From: Alistipes sp.
GTDB lineage: Bacteria > Bacteroidota > Bacteroidia > Bacteroidales > Rikenellaceae
DNA length: 64,000 nt
Direction: 5' to 3'
Assembly: GCA_017398045.1 (NCBI GenBank)
Contig: JAFQHI010000021.1
Span: 52,011 to 116,010, forward strand
Of the stretch, positions 42,659-51,728 are shown piece after piece (the stretch's first letter is position 1; every line of letters begins with the position of its first letter). Position numbers and translations under genes: made by a program. The notes beneath the pieces are model-generated. The model saw only the letters and a list, made by a program, of their open reading frames with translations. It did no database searches and was not told the DNA's origin.

Positions 42659-45424
42659 TTATGGAATAGCAATCGCTGCTCCGGTATAACGTAATTTGTG
42701 GCTCTGCACACCCTGCGGAGTAATCAGACGCACCGTCACGTCCCGCTCCGGAATCATCTCCCGGAACGCCCCCTCACGCTCGCCCAACGTGAAGCGTTGC
42801 TCCGCCTCGCTCCATTGCATCGGAATACGGCTGAACGCACCGCGCTCGTAATCGTAATTCGTCCCTTCGTCTTCGTAGAGCGAGAAGGCGGCATCACAGC
42901 CCGTATAGACATGGATAATCAACTCACCTGCGGCATCTTGGGCGGTATATTCAATCGCAGGACCCATCGGGACGATTTGGCCGGCACGTGCATAGAGCGG
43001 CATCCGCTCATAGGGGGCATCGGCCGTAAGGTGACGACCGCCCTCAATGGGTCGCTCGGTGTAGAAATCATACCATAAACCGGCAGGCAGGTAGAGTTCG
43101 CGGCTACGCGCCTGATAGGTATAGACGGGGCAAACCAGCAGCGCATCGCCACACATAAATTGGTCGCCGATGTTCAACACCTCTTCGTCCTCGGCAAAGT
43201 CCATCACAAGGGGGCGCATCAGGGTATAGTCATCGAACCAGGTGCGCGAAGCGAGCGTATAGAGGTAGGGCATCAGGCGATAGCGCAGGCGGTTGTAGTA
43301 GAGCATACTCTGAAAGGCCGGATGTGCATCGGGGGCAATGTGGTACAGCTCGCGGAAGGGATATTGGCCATGGGAGCGGTAGAGGGGCGTAAAGGCACCC
43401 CACTGATGCCAACGGGCATTCAGCTCGCGCCACTCCTCCATCGCCTCCGACCCCTCGGTGGCCTTTTCAAACTTCTTCTGCACCGAGAAGCCACCCACAT
43501 CCTGTGTCCAATAGGGAATACCCGAAATCGAGAAGTTCAAACCGGCCGAAATCTGCGCCTTCATATCCTCCCAGCAGGTGCCGATATCACCCGACCAGGT
43601 GGCGGTCGAATAGCGTTGCAGACCGGCAAATCCCGAACGAGTCAACAGAAAGACGCGTTGATTGGGTCGCTCGCCGCGTTGTCCCGTGTAGATGGCCTCG
43701 GCATTCATCAGGGCGTAGGTATTCAGATAGCGGGTCGAAGAGCCGAGATAGGTGGGTCCCGAAAGGGCTTTGCGATACGCAAGCGAAGCATTCGACAAAA
43801 TATCGGGTTCCGAAGCGTCCATCCACCAGGCATCGACCCCGAGCGGCAGGTAGTGTTCGCTCATCTGTTGCCAGAAGAGCTTACGCGCCGCAGGGTTGTA
43901 GGCATCGTAGAACGAGCCGATGTAGCCACGGCCAATCCAATCGCGCACGCTATCCGCAACAGCCTGCTGATACATCGCCCCCAGCTCATCCAACTCCTTG
44001 TAGTGGTCGGTCGTCAGGTAGAACTTCGGCCACACCGAAATCATAAAACGGGCATGGAGGGCATGAATCGAATCGACCATCTGTTTCGGGTCCTCAAAGC
44101 GTGCCGGGTCGAACTCATGGCTACCCCACTTATCCTCCTCCCAATGCGACCAATCCATCACAATATTGTCCAGGCCGATGCCCCTTTTTCGGTACTCGGC
44201 CACGGTCGATACAATCTCCTGCTGCGTTTTGTAGCGTTCACGGCTCTGCCAGAATCCCATCGCCCACTTGGGCATGATTTGCGCCTTGCCCGTGAGGGTG
44301 CGATAGCCCGAAATCACCTTATCGGCCGTATCGCCCAGCACCACGTAGTAATCGATTTCGTCAGCCATCTCGCTCCACCACGACATCTTCTGCTGCTCCT
44401 CATCCGGCACGGGCGAAAGTCCCTTCAGCGAGAGGTACGACACGCCGCCATCGGGTTTCCACTCGACGCGGATATGTTTCGTCTCGCCCTCTTCGAACGC
44501 CAACTCAAACTTCACGCTGTTCGGATTCCAAGCCGTGCGCCAATGCTCCGAGACGACCTCCTCGCCATCCACAAAGAGTTTCGTATAGCCGGCATAGTAG
44601 AGGATAAAGCGGTGGATGCCTGCCTCTTTGGCCGTCAGGTCGCCCTCCCAGACAATCTCCGAACCGTAGAAATGGGGCAGAAACTCCGTAGGGAAATGCT
44701 TCACCTTCTCCAAATCGGCATAATCGAGCCGCTCCTCGGTACGCTCCACCATCAGCCCTTTGCGGGATTTGTAGGTCGCTTTCAGCCCCTCGCTGTCGAA
44801 CAACTCGTCGAGTTGCATATAGTCGCGCGGGTCGCCCCAACGTGTCAAAGCATAGTTATCCCACAAAAGGCCGTAGCCGCGACTTGAAACGATGAAAGGC
44901 ACCGATACCTTGGTATTATATTGGTAGAGGGTTTCGTTTTTGCCTTTGTAGTTGAACTCGTCGCTCTGGTGCTGTCCCAAGCCGTAGAAGGCCTCCTCGT
45001 CGGACGAATGGAAGAGCTGGCGCACCGTATAGCCCGCATCGCCATCGACCTCAATGGGTGAGAATTCGCGACGCTCCTCGCTCAACACCAATCTACCCTC
45101 GGCATCATAGCACGCAACGCGACCCGTTTGGCGGTCAATCGTCAGTTGCATGGCGTCGGTCATAAGGCGCACCTGGCCCTCATCGGAGGTCTCAACCCGA
45201 AAATCGGAGAACGACGGTTGGGGCAATACGGCCAGCGATTCACGACGCGAAAAGCGTTTGTCGCACGAGGCCGTCACGCGGGCAATCGTAGGGGAAAAGA
45301 GCTCCACGCGCACCCTATCGCCCTCATCGGTACGCACCACCACCCCACGGTCGGTTTTCGTCACATCGCACGAACAGGCCATCAGGACAAGGCCCAAAAG
45401 GATTACGAAGAGGTATCTTTTCAT
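42659..45424 (-). CDS. Glycoside hydrolase family 31 with inserted PA14 domain, lipoprotein
   Basis: Retaining alpha-glycosidase, probably alpha-xylosidase. Lipobox VLMAC (Cys17). An N-terminal GH31 sandwich with YGLGQHQSDEFNYKGK is interrupted by a PA14-like insert (about 235-320: LTAKEAGIHRFILYYAGYTKLFVDGEEV). The barrel then has DNIVMDWSHWEEDKWGSHEFD, the nucleophile in GVDAWWMDASEPD (near residue 536) and WSGDIGTCWEDM with the acid/base Asp. PA14-bearing GH31 enzymes characterised for xyloglucan (Cellvibrio Xyl31A, Bacteroides BoGH31A) are alpha-xylosidases, so I infer xyloglucan oligosaccharides. First gene of the GH31-GH3 operon. Confidence 0.88.
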   Translation of the reverse strand: MKRYLFVILLGLVLMACSCDVTKTDRGVVVRTDEGDRVRVELFSPTIARVTASCDKRFSRRESLAVLPQPSFSDFRVETSDEGQVRLMTDAMQLTIDRQTGRVACYDAEGRLVLSEERREFSPIEVDGDAGYTVRQLFHSSDEEAFYGLGQHQSDEFNYKGKNETLYQYNTKVSVPFIVSSRGYGLLWDNYALTRWGDPRDYMQLDELFDSEGLKATYKSRKGLMVERTEERLDYADLEKVKHFPTEFLPHFYGSEIVWEGDLTAKEAGIHRFILYYAGYTKLFVDGEEVVSEHWRTAWNPNSVKFELAFEEGETKHIRVEWKPDGGVSYLSLKGLSPVPDEEQQKMSWWSEMADEIDYYVVLGDTADKVISGYRTLTGKAQIMPKWAMGFWQSRERYKTQQEIVSTVAEYRKRGIGLDNIVMDWSHWEEDKWGSHEFDPARFEDPKQMVDSIHALHARFMISVWPKFYLTTDHYKELDELGAMYQQAVADSVRDWIGRGYIGSFYDAYNPAARKLFWQQMSEHYLPLGVDAWWMDASEPDILSNASLAYRKALSGPTYLGSSTRYLNTYALMNAEAIYTGQRGERPNQRVFLLTRSGFAGLQRYSTATWSGDIGTCWEDMKAQISAGLNFSISGIPYWTQDVGGFSVQKKFEKATEGSEAMEEWRELNARWHQWGAFTPLYRSHGQYPFRELYHIAPDAHPAFQSMLYYNRLRYRLMPYLYTLASRTWFDDYTLMRPLVMDFAEDEEVLNIGDQFMCGDALLVCPVYTYQARSRELYLPAGLWYDFYTERPIEGGRHLTADAPYERMPLYARAGQIVPMGPAIEYTAQDAAGELIIHVYTGCDAAFSLYEDEGTNYDYERGAFSRIPMQWSEAEQRFTLGEREGAFREMIPERDVTVRLITPQGVQSHKLRYTGAAIAIP

Positions 45425-45448
45425 ACAATTATGCAGTTTGGTCTGCTA

Positions 45449-45456
45449 CAAAGATA
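45449..45456 (-). promoter_or_regulatory. Promoter -7 box of the GH31-GH3 operon
   Basis: TATCTTTG on the minus strand, 24 bases before the GH31 start. Confidence 0.6.
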
Positions 45457-45503
45457 GAAAAATTTATAAGACTTAAGGCCACCAAGCCGATGAAAGTGCA
45501 TGG

Positions 45504-45550
45504 AAAAAGAGAGGGGTTGCCCAACTTTTGGTTGAACAACCCCTCTTTTG
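45504..45550. terminator. Terminator downstream of dipeptidyl-peptidase III
   Basis: AAAAAGAGAGGGGTTG pairs with CAACCCCTCTTTT, with a second inner stem CCAAC/GTTGG-like in the loop. It ends the minus-strand peptidase transcript before the GH31 promoter. Confidence 0.8.
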
Positions 45551-45578
45551 CCAAACGCTGTATTACGAGCGTCGATTT

Positions 45579-47603
45579 TTAGTTCTTGTTGGGCAGGAAC
45601 GAATAGTTCTTGGCGTAGTGGAGCATCTGCTCGGTGTAGTTGGCCGGATAGGAAATCTTCACATCGACCACCTTATCGCCCTCCATCACAGCCTCATACT
45701 CGGGATTCACGAAGCCACCGTAAGGCTCGATGTTGAGTGCCTTGTAGCGTGCCAGCACCTCCTCATGCAGTGCAGGGTCCACCTGTACGGCATACTTTTC
45801 AACCAACGCCTTGCCGGCCTCGAAATCGCCCTCGGACTTGATGCGCTGAATCTCCCACAGCATCTTGCCGAACAGCTCGCGGAGCTTCTCGAAGTCGTTT
45901 ACCACCAGGTAACGCTTGCCGTCCTGCTCGACCCATTCGATGACCTTATCGGCCTTGCCCTGCTCGTAGCACCACTCGGCAATGAGTTTGCGGTTGCGCA
46001 TATGCGACTCTTCGACATTCTTGCCCGGCTCGATGCGCGAAAGCTGGGTCATCATACCATTCATAATATAGTCGGCATAGGCTGCCTTGGCCACCTCGAA
46101 CGAGGGAACAAGACCCAGCTCAACCATCTTCTCGTCACCGATGTAGTAGAGACCGAAGAGGTCAGCACGCGTCTCCTCCAAGGTCGAGGAGTAGCTACCG
46201 AGGGCCGTGGGGCTGACACCCTCCTTCAGACGACCCGAACCGTGACCCAGGCACTCGTGCAGGTCGGTGTGCAGGTCATCGGCCAGCTTGCCGTACTCCT
46301 TCATGCGCTGGCGGTCCTCCTCGCGCAGCACGAACTCCTCGGTAAAGCCGTTGCCCTGGGCGGCCTTATCGTAGGCATAGGTGATGTTATCAATCGTCAC
46401 CGACTTCGAACCGTAGTCGCGGCGAATCCAGTCGGCATTCGGCAGGTTGATACCAATCGGCGTAGCGGGGAAGCAGTCGCCACCGAGCAGAGCCACCGTA
46501 ATCACCTTGGCCGAGACGCCCTTCACCTCCGGCTTGCGGTAGATGGGGTTGATGGGCGAATGGTCCTCAAACCACTGCGCATTGGCCGAGATAACCTCCG
46601 TGCGGTGGCAGGCCTCCGTATCTTTGAAGTTCACAATCGACTCCCACGACGCCTTGCGACCCAGCGCATCGCCGTAATCCTCGATAAAACCGTTCACGAA
46701 ATCGACGTGCGACTCCGTATCGGCTACCCACGCGATGTTGTAGGCATCGAAGAGCTTCAAATCACCCGTCTTGTAGTAGTCGATCAGGTGGCGAATCGTC
46801 TGCTTCTGCGGCTCAACGGCTACCGCCTCGGCCTTCTCCAACCAATAGATAATCTGCTTGATGGCCGCGCCATACATACCCTCGGCATACCAGGTGCGCT
46901 CTACAAGCTGACCCTTGTCGTTCTTCGTAAGCTGCGAGTTCAGACCATACGACACGGGCTGCGGATTACCCTTATCGGCAGCGGCCATCTTGGCATAGAA
47001 GGCCTCGGCCTCGGCCTGCGTCACACCGGCGTAGTAGTTCGACGACGAGGTAAGGAGCAGGTCTTCACCCGCCTTCTGGTTCAATTTCGTCGGATAGAGC
47101 GACGCATCGAAGATGGCACGGCACACCGCCTCACGCCACTCGTTCAGCTCACCGAACTTCGCATCGCCCACCTGCTCGATGACCGACAGCAGGTACTCCT
47201 CCGAAAATTCGGGCTTGAACTTGTCGTTCGAGTAGTGGTGGTGGATACCGTTGGCAAACCACACCTTCTTGAGGTACTTTTCGAGGGCCTGCCACTCGGC
47301 CGTCGTGCGGTCACCGGCATAGTTCAGGTAGATGGTCTCCAGCGTGCGACGCACCGGCAGGTTGATGGCGCAATTCTGGTCGTAGAGGATATCACGACCA
47401 CACTTGGCAGCCTCTTGCAGGTAGTAAATCAACTCCTTCTGTTCCAGCGGAAGTTGCTCGAAGCCCGGAACCTCGTAGCGAATCACCTTGACATCGTCGA
47501 AACGATCGACAATCCAGGGCTGCTCGGCCTCGGTCGCGGGGTTGCAGGCCGACATGGCCAGCGTTAAAAAAGGCACGGATGCCATAAGTAAAGGATTTTT
47601 CAT
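45579..47603 (-). CDS. Dipeptidyl-peptidase III (M49), predicted lipoprotein
   Basis: Zinc exopeptidase that removes dipeptides from N-termini. The M49 motifs are both present: HECLGH (HExxxGH, near residue 450) in TDLHECLGHGSGRLKEG, and EETRADLFGLYYI (EExxAD). The signal with LAMSAC (Cys20) suggests export as a lipoprotein, fitting peptide use in the periplasm or at the surface. I start at ATG 47603 (674 aa); the frame continues upstream to 47915 but runs antisense to panC and past the promoter box at 47637-47630. Confidence 0.92.
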   Translation of the reverse strand: MKNPLLMASVPFLTLAMSACNPATEAEQPWIVDRFDDVKVIRYEVPGFEQLPLEQKELIYYLQEAAKCGRDILYDQNCAINLPVRRTLETIYLNYAGDRTTAEWQALEKYLKKVWFANGIHHHYSNDKFKPEFSEEYLLSVIEQVGDAKFGELNEWREAVCRAIFDASLYPTKLNQKAGEDLLLTSSSNYYAGVTQAEAEAFYAKMAAADKGNPQPVSYGLNSQLTKNDKGQLVERTWYAEGMYGAAIKQIIYWLEKAEAVAVEPQKQTIRHLIDYYKTGDLKLFDAYNIAWVADTESHVDFVNGFIEDYGDALGRKASWESIVNFKDTEACHRTEVISANAQWFEDHSPINPIYRKPEVKGVSAKVITVALLGGDCFPATPIGINLPNADWIRRDYGSKSVTIDNITYAYDKAAQGNGFTEEFVLREEDRQRMKEYGKLADDLHTDLHECLGHGSGRLKEGVSPTALGSYSSTLEETRADLFGLYYIGDEKMVELGLVPSFEVAKAAYADYIMNGMMTQLSRIEPGKNVEESHMRNRKLIAEWCYEQGKADKVIEWVEQDGKRYLVVNDFEKLRELFGKMLWEIQRIKSEGDFEAGKALVEKYAVQVDPALHEEVLARYKALNIEPYGGFVNPEYEAVMEGDKVVDVKISYPANYTEQMLHYAKNYSFLPNKN

Positions 47604-47629
47604 GGTGAATAGGAATAAATTTCTTGCCA

Positions 47630-47637
47630 CAAAGATA
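47630..47637 (-). promoter_or_regulatory. Promoter -7 box of dipeptidyl-peptidase III
   Basis: TATCTTTG on the minus strand, 26 bases before the start. Confidence 0.6.
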
Positions 47638-47692
47638 ATACAAAGTGGCGAAAATTCATGGCTTTTCATTTCTCTTTCTCGAATATTGTTTC

Positions 47693-47700
47693 TACTTTTG
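47693..47700 (+). promoter_or_regulatory. Promoter -7 box of panC-panD
   Basis: TACTTTTG, 27 bases before the chosen panC start. It rules out the frame's upstream ATG codons. Confidence 0.55.
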
Positions 47701-47727
47701 CGACGAATAATGAACCCATCCAAAAAG

Positions 47728-48564
47728 ATGAAAGTAGTAACTACGGTAAATGCACTCCGTGAGGCACTTGCGGAGGTGAATCCCCAGGGTGTCGGTTTTG
47801 TGCCGACGATGGGGGCCTTGCACGCCGGCCACCGCTCGCTCGTAGAGCGCGCCCGCAAGGAGAACGAAACGGTGGTAGTGAGTGTCTTTGTCAACCCCAC
47901 GCAATTCAACGACAAGGGCGACCTGAAGCGTTACCCCCGCACTCCCGAGGCCGATGCGGCTCTGTTGGAGGCGGCCGGTGCCGACCTCGTGCTGATGCCC
48001 TCGGTCGAGGAGATTTACCCCGAACCCGATACACGCCAATTCGATTTCGGACAAATCGACAAGGTGATGGAGGGTGCCACGCGCCCGGGACACTTCAACG
48101 GTGTTGCGCAGGTCGTGAGCCGTCTGTTCGACATTGTGAAGCCCGCCTGCGCCTACTTCGGTGAGAAGGATTTTCAGCAGATTGCCGTCATCAAGGCGAT
48201 GGTAGCACAGCTCGGCATCGAGGTCGAGATTGTGGAGTGTCCCATCATCCGTGCCGAGGATGGGCTGGCCCTCTCGTCGCGCAACGAACTTTTAACCCCC
48301 GAACATCGCGCCATTGCCCCCACGATTTACGCCACGTTGCGTCGTGCCGTCGAGTTGTCGGAGGTGATGACCCCCACGGAGCTGAAAACCTGGGTCGAGG
48401 CAACCATCAACCGCACTGCGCTGTTGCAGACGATTTACTACCAATCGGTCGATGCACGGACGATGCAGGAGGTCGAGGCGTGGAGCGATGCGGAGCGCAT
48501 CCAGGGTTGCATCGCCGTCCAAGCGGGCGAAATCCGTCTGATTGATAACATTCGTATTCGATAA
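47728..48564 (+). CDS. panC: Pantothenate synthetase (pantoate--beta-alanine ligase)
   Basis: Joins pantoate and beta-alanine with ATP via a pantoyl-adenylate. VGFVPTMGALHAGHRSLV contains the HxGH nucleotide motif, SVFVNPTQFNDKGDL the pantoate site, and FGEKDFQQIAVIK, then RAEDGLALSSRN (KMSKS-like). I start at MKVVTTVNALREAL (278 aa); an ATG at 47710 would add MNPSKK and lies close to the predicted transcript start. panD follows 3 bases downstream and makes the beta-alanine substrate. Confidence 0.94.
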   Translation: MKVVTTVNALREALAEVNPQGVGFVPTMGALHAGHRSLVERARKENETVVVSVFVNPTQFNDKGDLKRYPRTPEADAALLEAAGADLVLMPSVEEIYPEPDTRQFDFGQIDKVMEGATRPGHFNGVAQVVSRLFDIVKPACAYFGEKDFQQIAVIKAMVAQLGIEVEIVECPIIRAEDGLALSSRNELLTPEHRAIAPTIYATLRRAVELSEVMTPTELKTWVEATINRTALLQTIYYQSVDARTMQEVEAWSDAERIQGCIAVQAGEIRLIDNIRIR

Positions 48565-48567
48565 GTC

Positions 48568-48927
48568 ATGAAATTCCAGATTGAAGTCATCAAATCGAAG
48601 ATTCATCGCGTGACGGTCACACAGGCGAATCTGAACTACGTAGGCAGCATCACCATCGACGAGAAGCTGATGCAGGCCGCCAATATCATCGAGGGCGAGA
48701 AGGTCCAGATTTTGGACATCAACAACGGTGAGCGTTTCGAGACCTATGTTATTAAAGGGGCTGCCGAGAGTGGTTGCATCTGCCTCAACGGTGCTGCTGC
48801 CCGCAAGGTCCAGGTGGGCGACGTGGTGATTATCGCCTCTTATGCCTTGATGGATTTCGAGGATGCCAAGACGTTCAAACCGTGGATTATCTTCCCCGAT
48901 ACGGAGACTAACAAGCTTATCGGCTAA
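48568..48927 (+). CDS. panD: Aspartate 1-decarboxylase
   Basis: Pyruvoyl enzyme giving beta-alanine for pantothenate. The proenzyme self-cleaves at Gly-Ser; here [11 protein letters not shown] gives Gly26-Ser27 with the preceding Tyr. [22 protein letters not shown] and [26 protein letters not shown] are family blocks. 119 aa. It ends the panC-panD operon. Confidence 0.95.
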   Translation: MKFQIEVIKSKIHRVTVTQANLNYVGSITIDEKLMQAANIIEGEKVQILDINNGERFETYVIKGAAESGCICLNGAAARKVQVGDVVIIASYALMDFEDAKTFKPWIIFPDTETNKLIG

Positions 48928-48958
48928 CCGTAAAGGTCATTTGCATAACACACACAGA

Positions 48959-48990
48959 GCGTGTCCTACGAAAGTCGGGACACGCTTTTT
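48959..48990 (+). terminator. Terminator of panC-panD
   Basis: GCGTGTCC and GGACACGC around TACGAAAGTCG, followed by six T. Confidence 0.85.
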
Positions 48991-49015
48991 TATGCACGCA
49001 CCGGAAGCACGAAAG

Positions 49016-49560
49016 AAGTTGGATGACGAGGCGAGTTCAAGGCTTGCGCAAAAAAAGAAGGTCACCCCGAAAGGAGTGACCTTCTTTGCGTTAAGTTATC
49101 TGAAGTTGGATGACGAGGCGAAGCATGGCTTGCGATGAGCCGAAAAAGAGCTACCCCTCACGGGATAGCTCTTTAACTAAAACGGTTCTGATTGTGGATG
49201 ATGTGCCGATTTTTAGACCTGTGCAAAAAAAAAGAAGGTCACCCTTTAGCGAGTGACCTTCCACTTAGCGGGCAAAAGTTCATATCCGAGGCTGTTTTTA
49301 GGCTTGTGCAAAAAAGAAGGTCACCCAAAACGAGTGACCTTCTTTGCGATAAGTTATCTGAAGTTGGATGACGAGGCGAGTTCAAGGCTTGCGATGAGCC
49401 GAAAAAGAGCTACCCCTCACGGGATAGCTCTTTAACTAAAACGGTTCTGATTGTGGATGATGTGCCGATTTTTAGGCTTGCGCAGTACTCGGAAGCGCAG
49501 CATACTCAATGTATGTGAGCATTCCGAGTGCAAGCGTAACACCAAAATCGGCCATCAGGC
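49016..49560. repeat. Array of hairpin repeat units between panD and mutB
   Basis: This gene-free stretch of about 650 bases contains six units. Five open with GGCTTGCG or a close variant and one with the looser ACCTGTGC (49039, 49127, 49217, 49299, 49386 and 49474 regions). Hairpin type 1, stem GAAGGTCAC/GTGACCTTC, occurs at about 49050-49088, 49225-49262 and 49310-49344 with three different loops. Type 2, GAGCTA/TAGCTC, occurs at 49144-49177 and 49403-49437. A near-identical direct duplication joins 49074-49216 and 49332-49475. The last unit (49467-49552) is copy 2 of the dispersed hairpin element. Short open frames here are not credible genes. Confidence 0.8.
49467..49552 (+). repeat. Dispersed hairpin element, copy 2
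   Basis: Long imperfect hairpin: GCTTG/CAAGC at the base, ACTCGGAA/TTCCGAGT in the middle and ATAC/GTAT at the tip. It shares outer and tip blocks with the inverted copy at 5225-5325, while the middle stem differs in sequence but still pairs. Confidence 0.6.
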
Positions 49561-49575
49561 GCAATCCTGTGATGC

Positions 49576-51711
49576 CTACTCCTCGGAGAGGATTTCCAGC
49601 ATCTTAATCGCCGCCGTCGCAATCTTCGTACCGGGGCCGAAGATGGCAGCAGCACCATCACGATAGAGCTGGTCGTAGTCCTGTGCGGGGATTACACCAC
49701 CCACTACCACGATGATATCCTCGCGGCCGAGCTTCTTCAGCTCCTCGATAATCTGCGGAACGAGCGTGAGGTGACCTGCGGCCAGCGACGAAACGCCGAC
49801 AACGTGTACGTCATTCTCAACAGCCTGCTTGGCAGCCTCGGCAGGGGTCTGGAACAAGGGACCCATATCGACATCGAAGCCGATATCGGCATAACCCGTA
49901 GCTACGACCTTGGCACCGCGGTCGTGACCATCCTGACCCAGCTTTGCAATCATGATACGGGGCTGGCGACCCTCCTTCTTGGCAAACTCGGCGCACATCT
50001 GCTTGGCGCGCTCGAACGACTCGTCGTTTTTCACTGCTGAACTATAAACACCCGAAATGGAACGAATTACAGCCTTATAGCGGCCAACTACAACCTCGCA
50101 AGCATCCGAAATCTCACCCAGCGTTGCGCGAACCTTGGCGGCCTCAACAGCCAGCTCGAGGAGGTTACCCTCACCCGTCTTCACGCACTCGGTGATAGCG
50201 GCCAGGGCCTTATCAACGGCAGCCTGGTCACGGTTGGCGCGCAGCTCCTGCAGACGCTTCACCTGGCTCTCGCGAACAGCCGTGTTATCTACGGCGAGGA
50301 TATCAATCGGAGCCTCCTTCTCAAGGCGGTACTCGTTCAGACCGATAATCTTCTGCTCACCCGAGTCGATACGAGCCTGCGTGCGGGCAGCGGCCTCCTC
50401 AATACGCATCTTCGGAATACCCGTCTCGATGGCCTTGGCCATACCGCCGAGCTTCTCCACCTCCTGGATATGCTCCCAAGCCTTGTGAGCAATCTCCTGC
50501 GTGAGCGACTCTACGTAGTACGAACCTGCCCACGGGTCAACCTGGCGGCAAACCGAGGTCTCCTCCTGGATGTAAATCTGCGTGTTACGCGCAATACGTG
50601 CCGAGAAGTCGGTCGGCAGGGCGATAGCCTCGTCGAGGGCGTTCGTGTGCAGCGACTGGGTGTGACCCAGGGCGGCACCCATGGCCTCGATAGCCGTGCG
50701 GGCTACGTTGTTGAAGGGGTCCTGCTCCGTGAGCGACCAACCCGAGGTCTGCGAGTGGGTACGCAGTGCCAGCGACTTGGGGTTCTTCGGGTCGAACTGC
50801 TTCACAATCTTGGCCCAAAGCATACGGGCAGCACGCATCTTGGCAATCTCCATGAAGTGGTTCATACCGATAGCCCAGAAGAACGACAGACGGGGTGCGA
50901 AGGCATCCACCGACATACCGGCGTTGATACCGGCGCGGAGGTACTCCAGACCGTCGGCCAGCGTGTAGGCCAGCTCGATGTCGGCCGTAGCACCGGCCTC
51001 CTGCATATGGTAACCCGAAATCGAAATCGAGTTGAACTTGGGCATATTCTTCGACGTGTACTCGAAGATATCGGCGATAATGCGCATCGAGAACTCGGGC
51101 GGGTAGATATAGGTGTTACGCACCATGAACTCCTTCAGAATATCGTTCTGAATCGTGCCGGCCAGCTGGTCGAGCGTAGCACCCTGCTCGAGACCCGTCA
51201 CGATGTAGAAGGCCAAAATCGGCAGCACGGCACCGTTCATGGTCATCGACACCGACATACGGTCGAGCGGAATACCGTTGAAGAGGACCTTCATATCCTC
51301 CACCGAGCAAATCGACACACCGGCCTTACCTACGTCACCCACTACACGCGGGTGGTCGGCATCGTAGCCACGGTGCGTAGCCAGGTCAAAGGCTACCGAA
51401 AGACCCTTCTGGCCGGCAGCCAGGTTACGACGATAGAAGGCATTCGACTCCTCGGCGGTCGAGAAACCTGCATACTGACGAATCGTCCAGGGACGCATCA
51501 CATACATCGTCGAATAGGGACCGCGCAGGAAGGGAGCCACACCTGCAGCGTAGTTCAGATGCTCCATGCCTGCCAAATCCTCGGCCGTGTACATCCCCTT
51601 CACGGGAATCTGCTCGGCCGTCATCCACGGCTGCTTCTCCTCGCAGCTCTTCTGGGCGCAGCACTCCTGGGCGGCACCCGTATATTTCAGTTCCGAAAAT
51701 TTAGCTCTCAT
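49576..51711 (-). CDS. mutB: Methylmalonyl-CoA mutase large (catalytic) subunit
   Basis: Adenosylcobalamin enzyme that interconverts succinyl-CoA and (R)-methylmalonyl-CoA, the key step of succinate-derived propionate formation. The catalytic barrel has [45 protein letters not shown] and [25 protein letters not shown]. The C-terminal B12 domain has [24 protein letters not shown] with the base-off ligand His in DGHDRG, then [14 protein letters not shown] and VVVGGVIP. 711 aa. The N-terminal linker contains a Cys cluster (CCAQKSC, residues 17-23). It follows mutA by 17 bases. Confidence 0.97.
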   Translation of the reverse strand: MRAKFSELKYTGAAQECCAQKSCEEKQPWMTAEQIPVKGMYTAEDLAGMEHLNYAAGVAPFLRGPYSTMYVMRPWTIRQYAGFSTAEESNAFYRRNLAAGQKGLSVAFDLATHRGYDADHPRVVGDVGKAGVSICSVEDMKVLFNGIPLDRMSVSMTMNGAVLPILAFYIVTGLEQGATLDQLAGTIQNDILKEFMVRNTYIYPPEFSMRIIADIFEYTSKNMPKFNSISISGYHMQEAGATADIELAYTLADGLEYLRAGINAGMSVDAFAPRLSFFWAIGMNHFMEIAKMRAARMLWAKIVKQFDPKNPKSLALRTHSQTSGWSLTEQDPFNNVARTAIEAMGAALGHTQSLHTNALDEAIALPTDFSARIARNTQIYIQEETSVCRQVDPWAGSYYVESLTQEIAHKAWEHIQEVEKLGGMAKAIETGIPKMRIEEAAARTQARIDSGEQKIIGLNEYRLEKEAPIDILAVDNTAVRESQVKRLQELRANRDQAAVDKALAAITECVKTGEGNLLELAVEAAKVRATLGEISDACEVVVGRYKAVIRSISGVYSSAVKNDESFERAKQMCAEFAKKEGRQPRIMIAKLGQDGHDRGAKVVATGYADIGFDVDMGPLFQTPAEAAKQAVENDVHVVGVSSLAAGHLTLVPQIIEELKKLGREDIIVVVGGVIPAQDYDQLYRDGAAAIFGPGTKIATAAIKMLEILSEE

Positions 51712-51728
51712 AATTCGATTCCCGTTAA

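Noticed and set aside
45528-47567. Long plus-strand frame of 679 codons opposite dipeptidyl-peptidase III
   Set aside because: The minus strand has HECLGH and EETRAD motifs and a lipoprotein signal; the plus frame has nothing comparable.
49016-49435. Small frames of 60-91 codons inside the panD-mutB hairpin array
   Set aside because: They encode repeats of the DNA hairpins (for example KKVTPKGVTFF twice) and reflect the repeat structure, not protein selection.
49016-49560. CRISPR array
   Set aside because: Repeats are not regularly spaced, the constant part is the stem and the variable part is a loop of 6-10 bases, and no cas genes are near.
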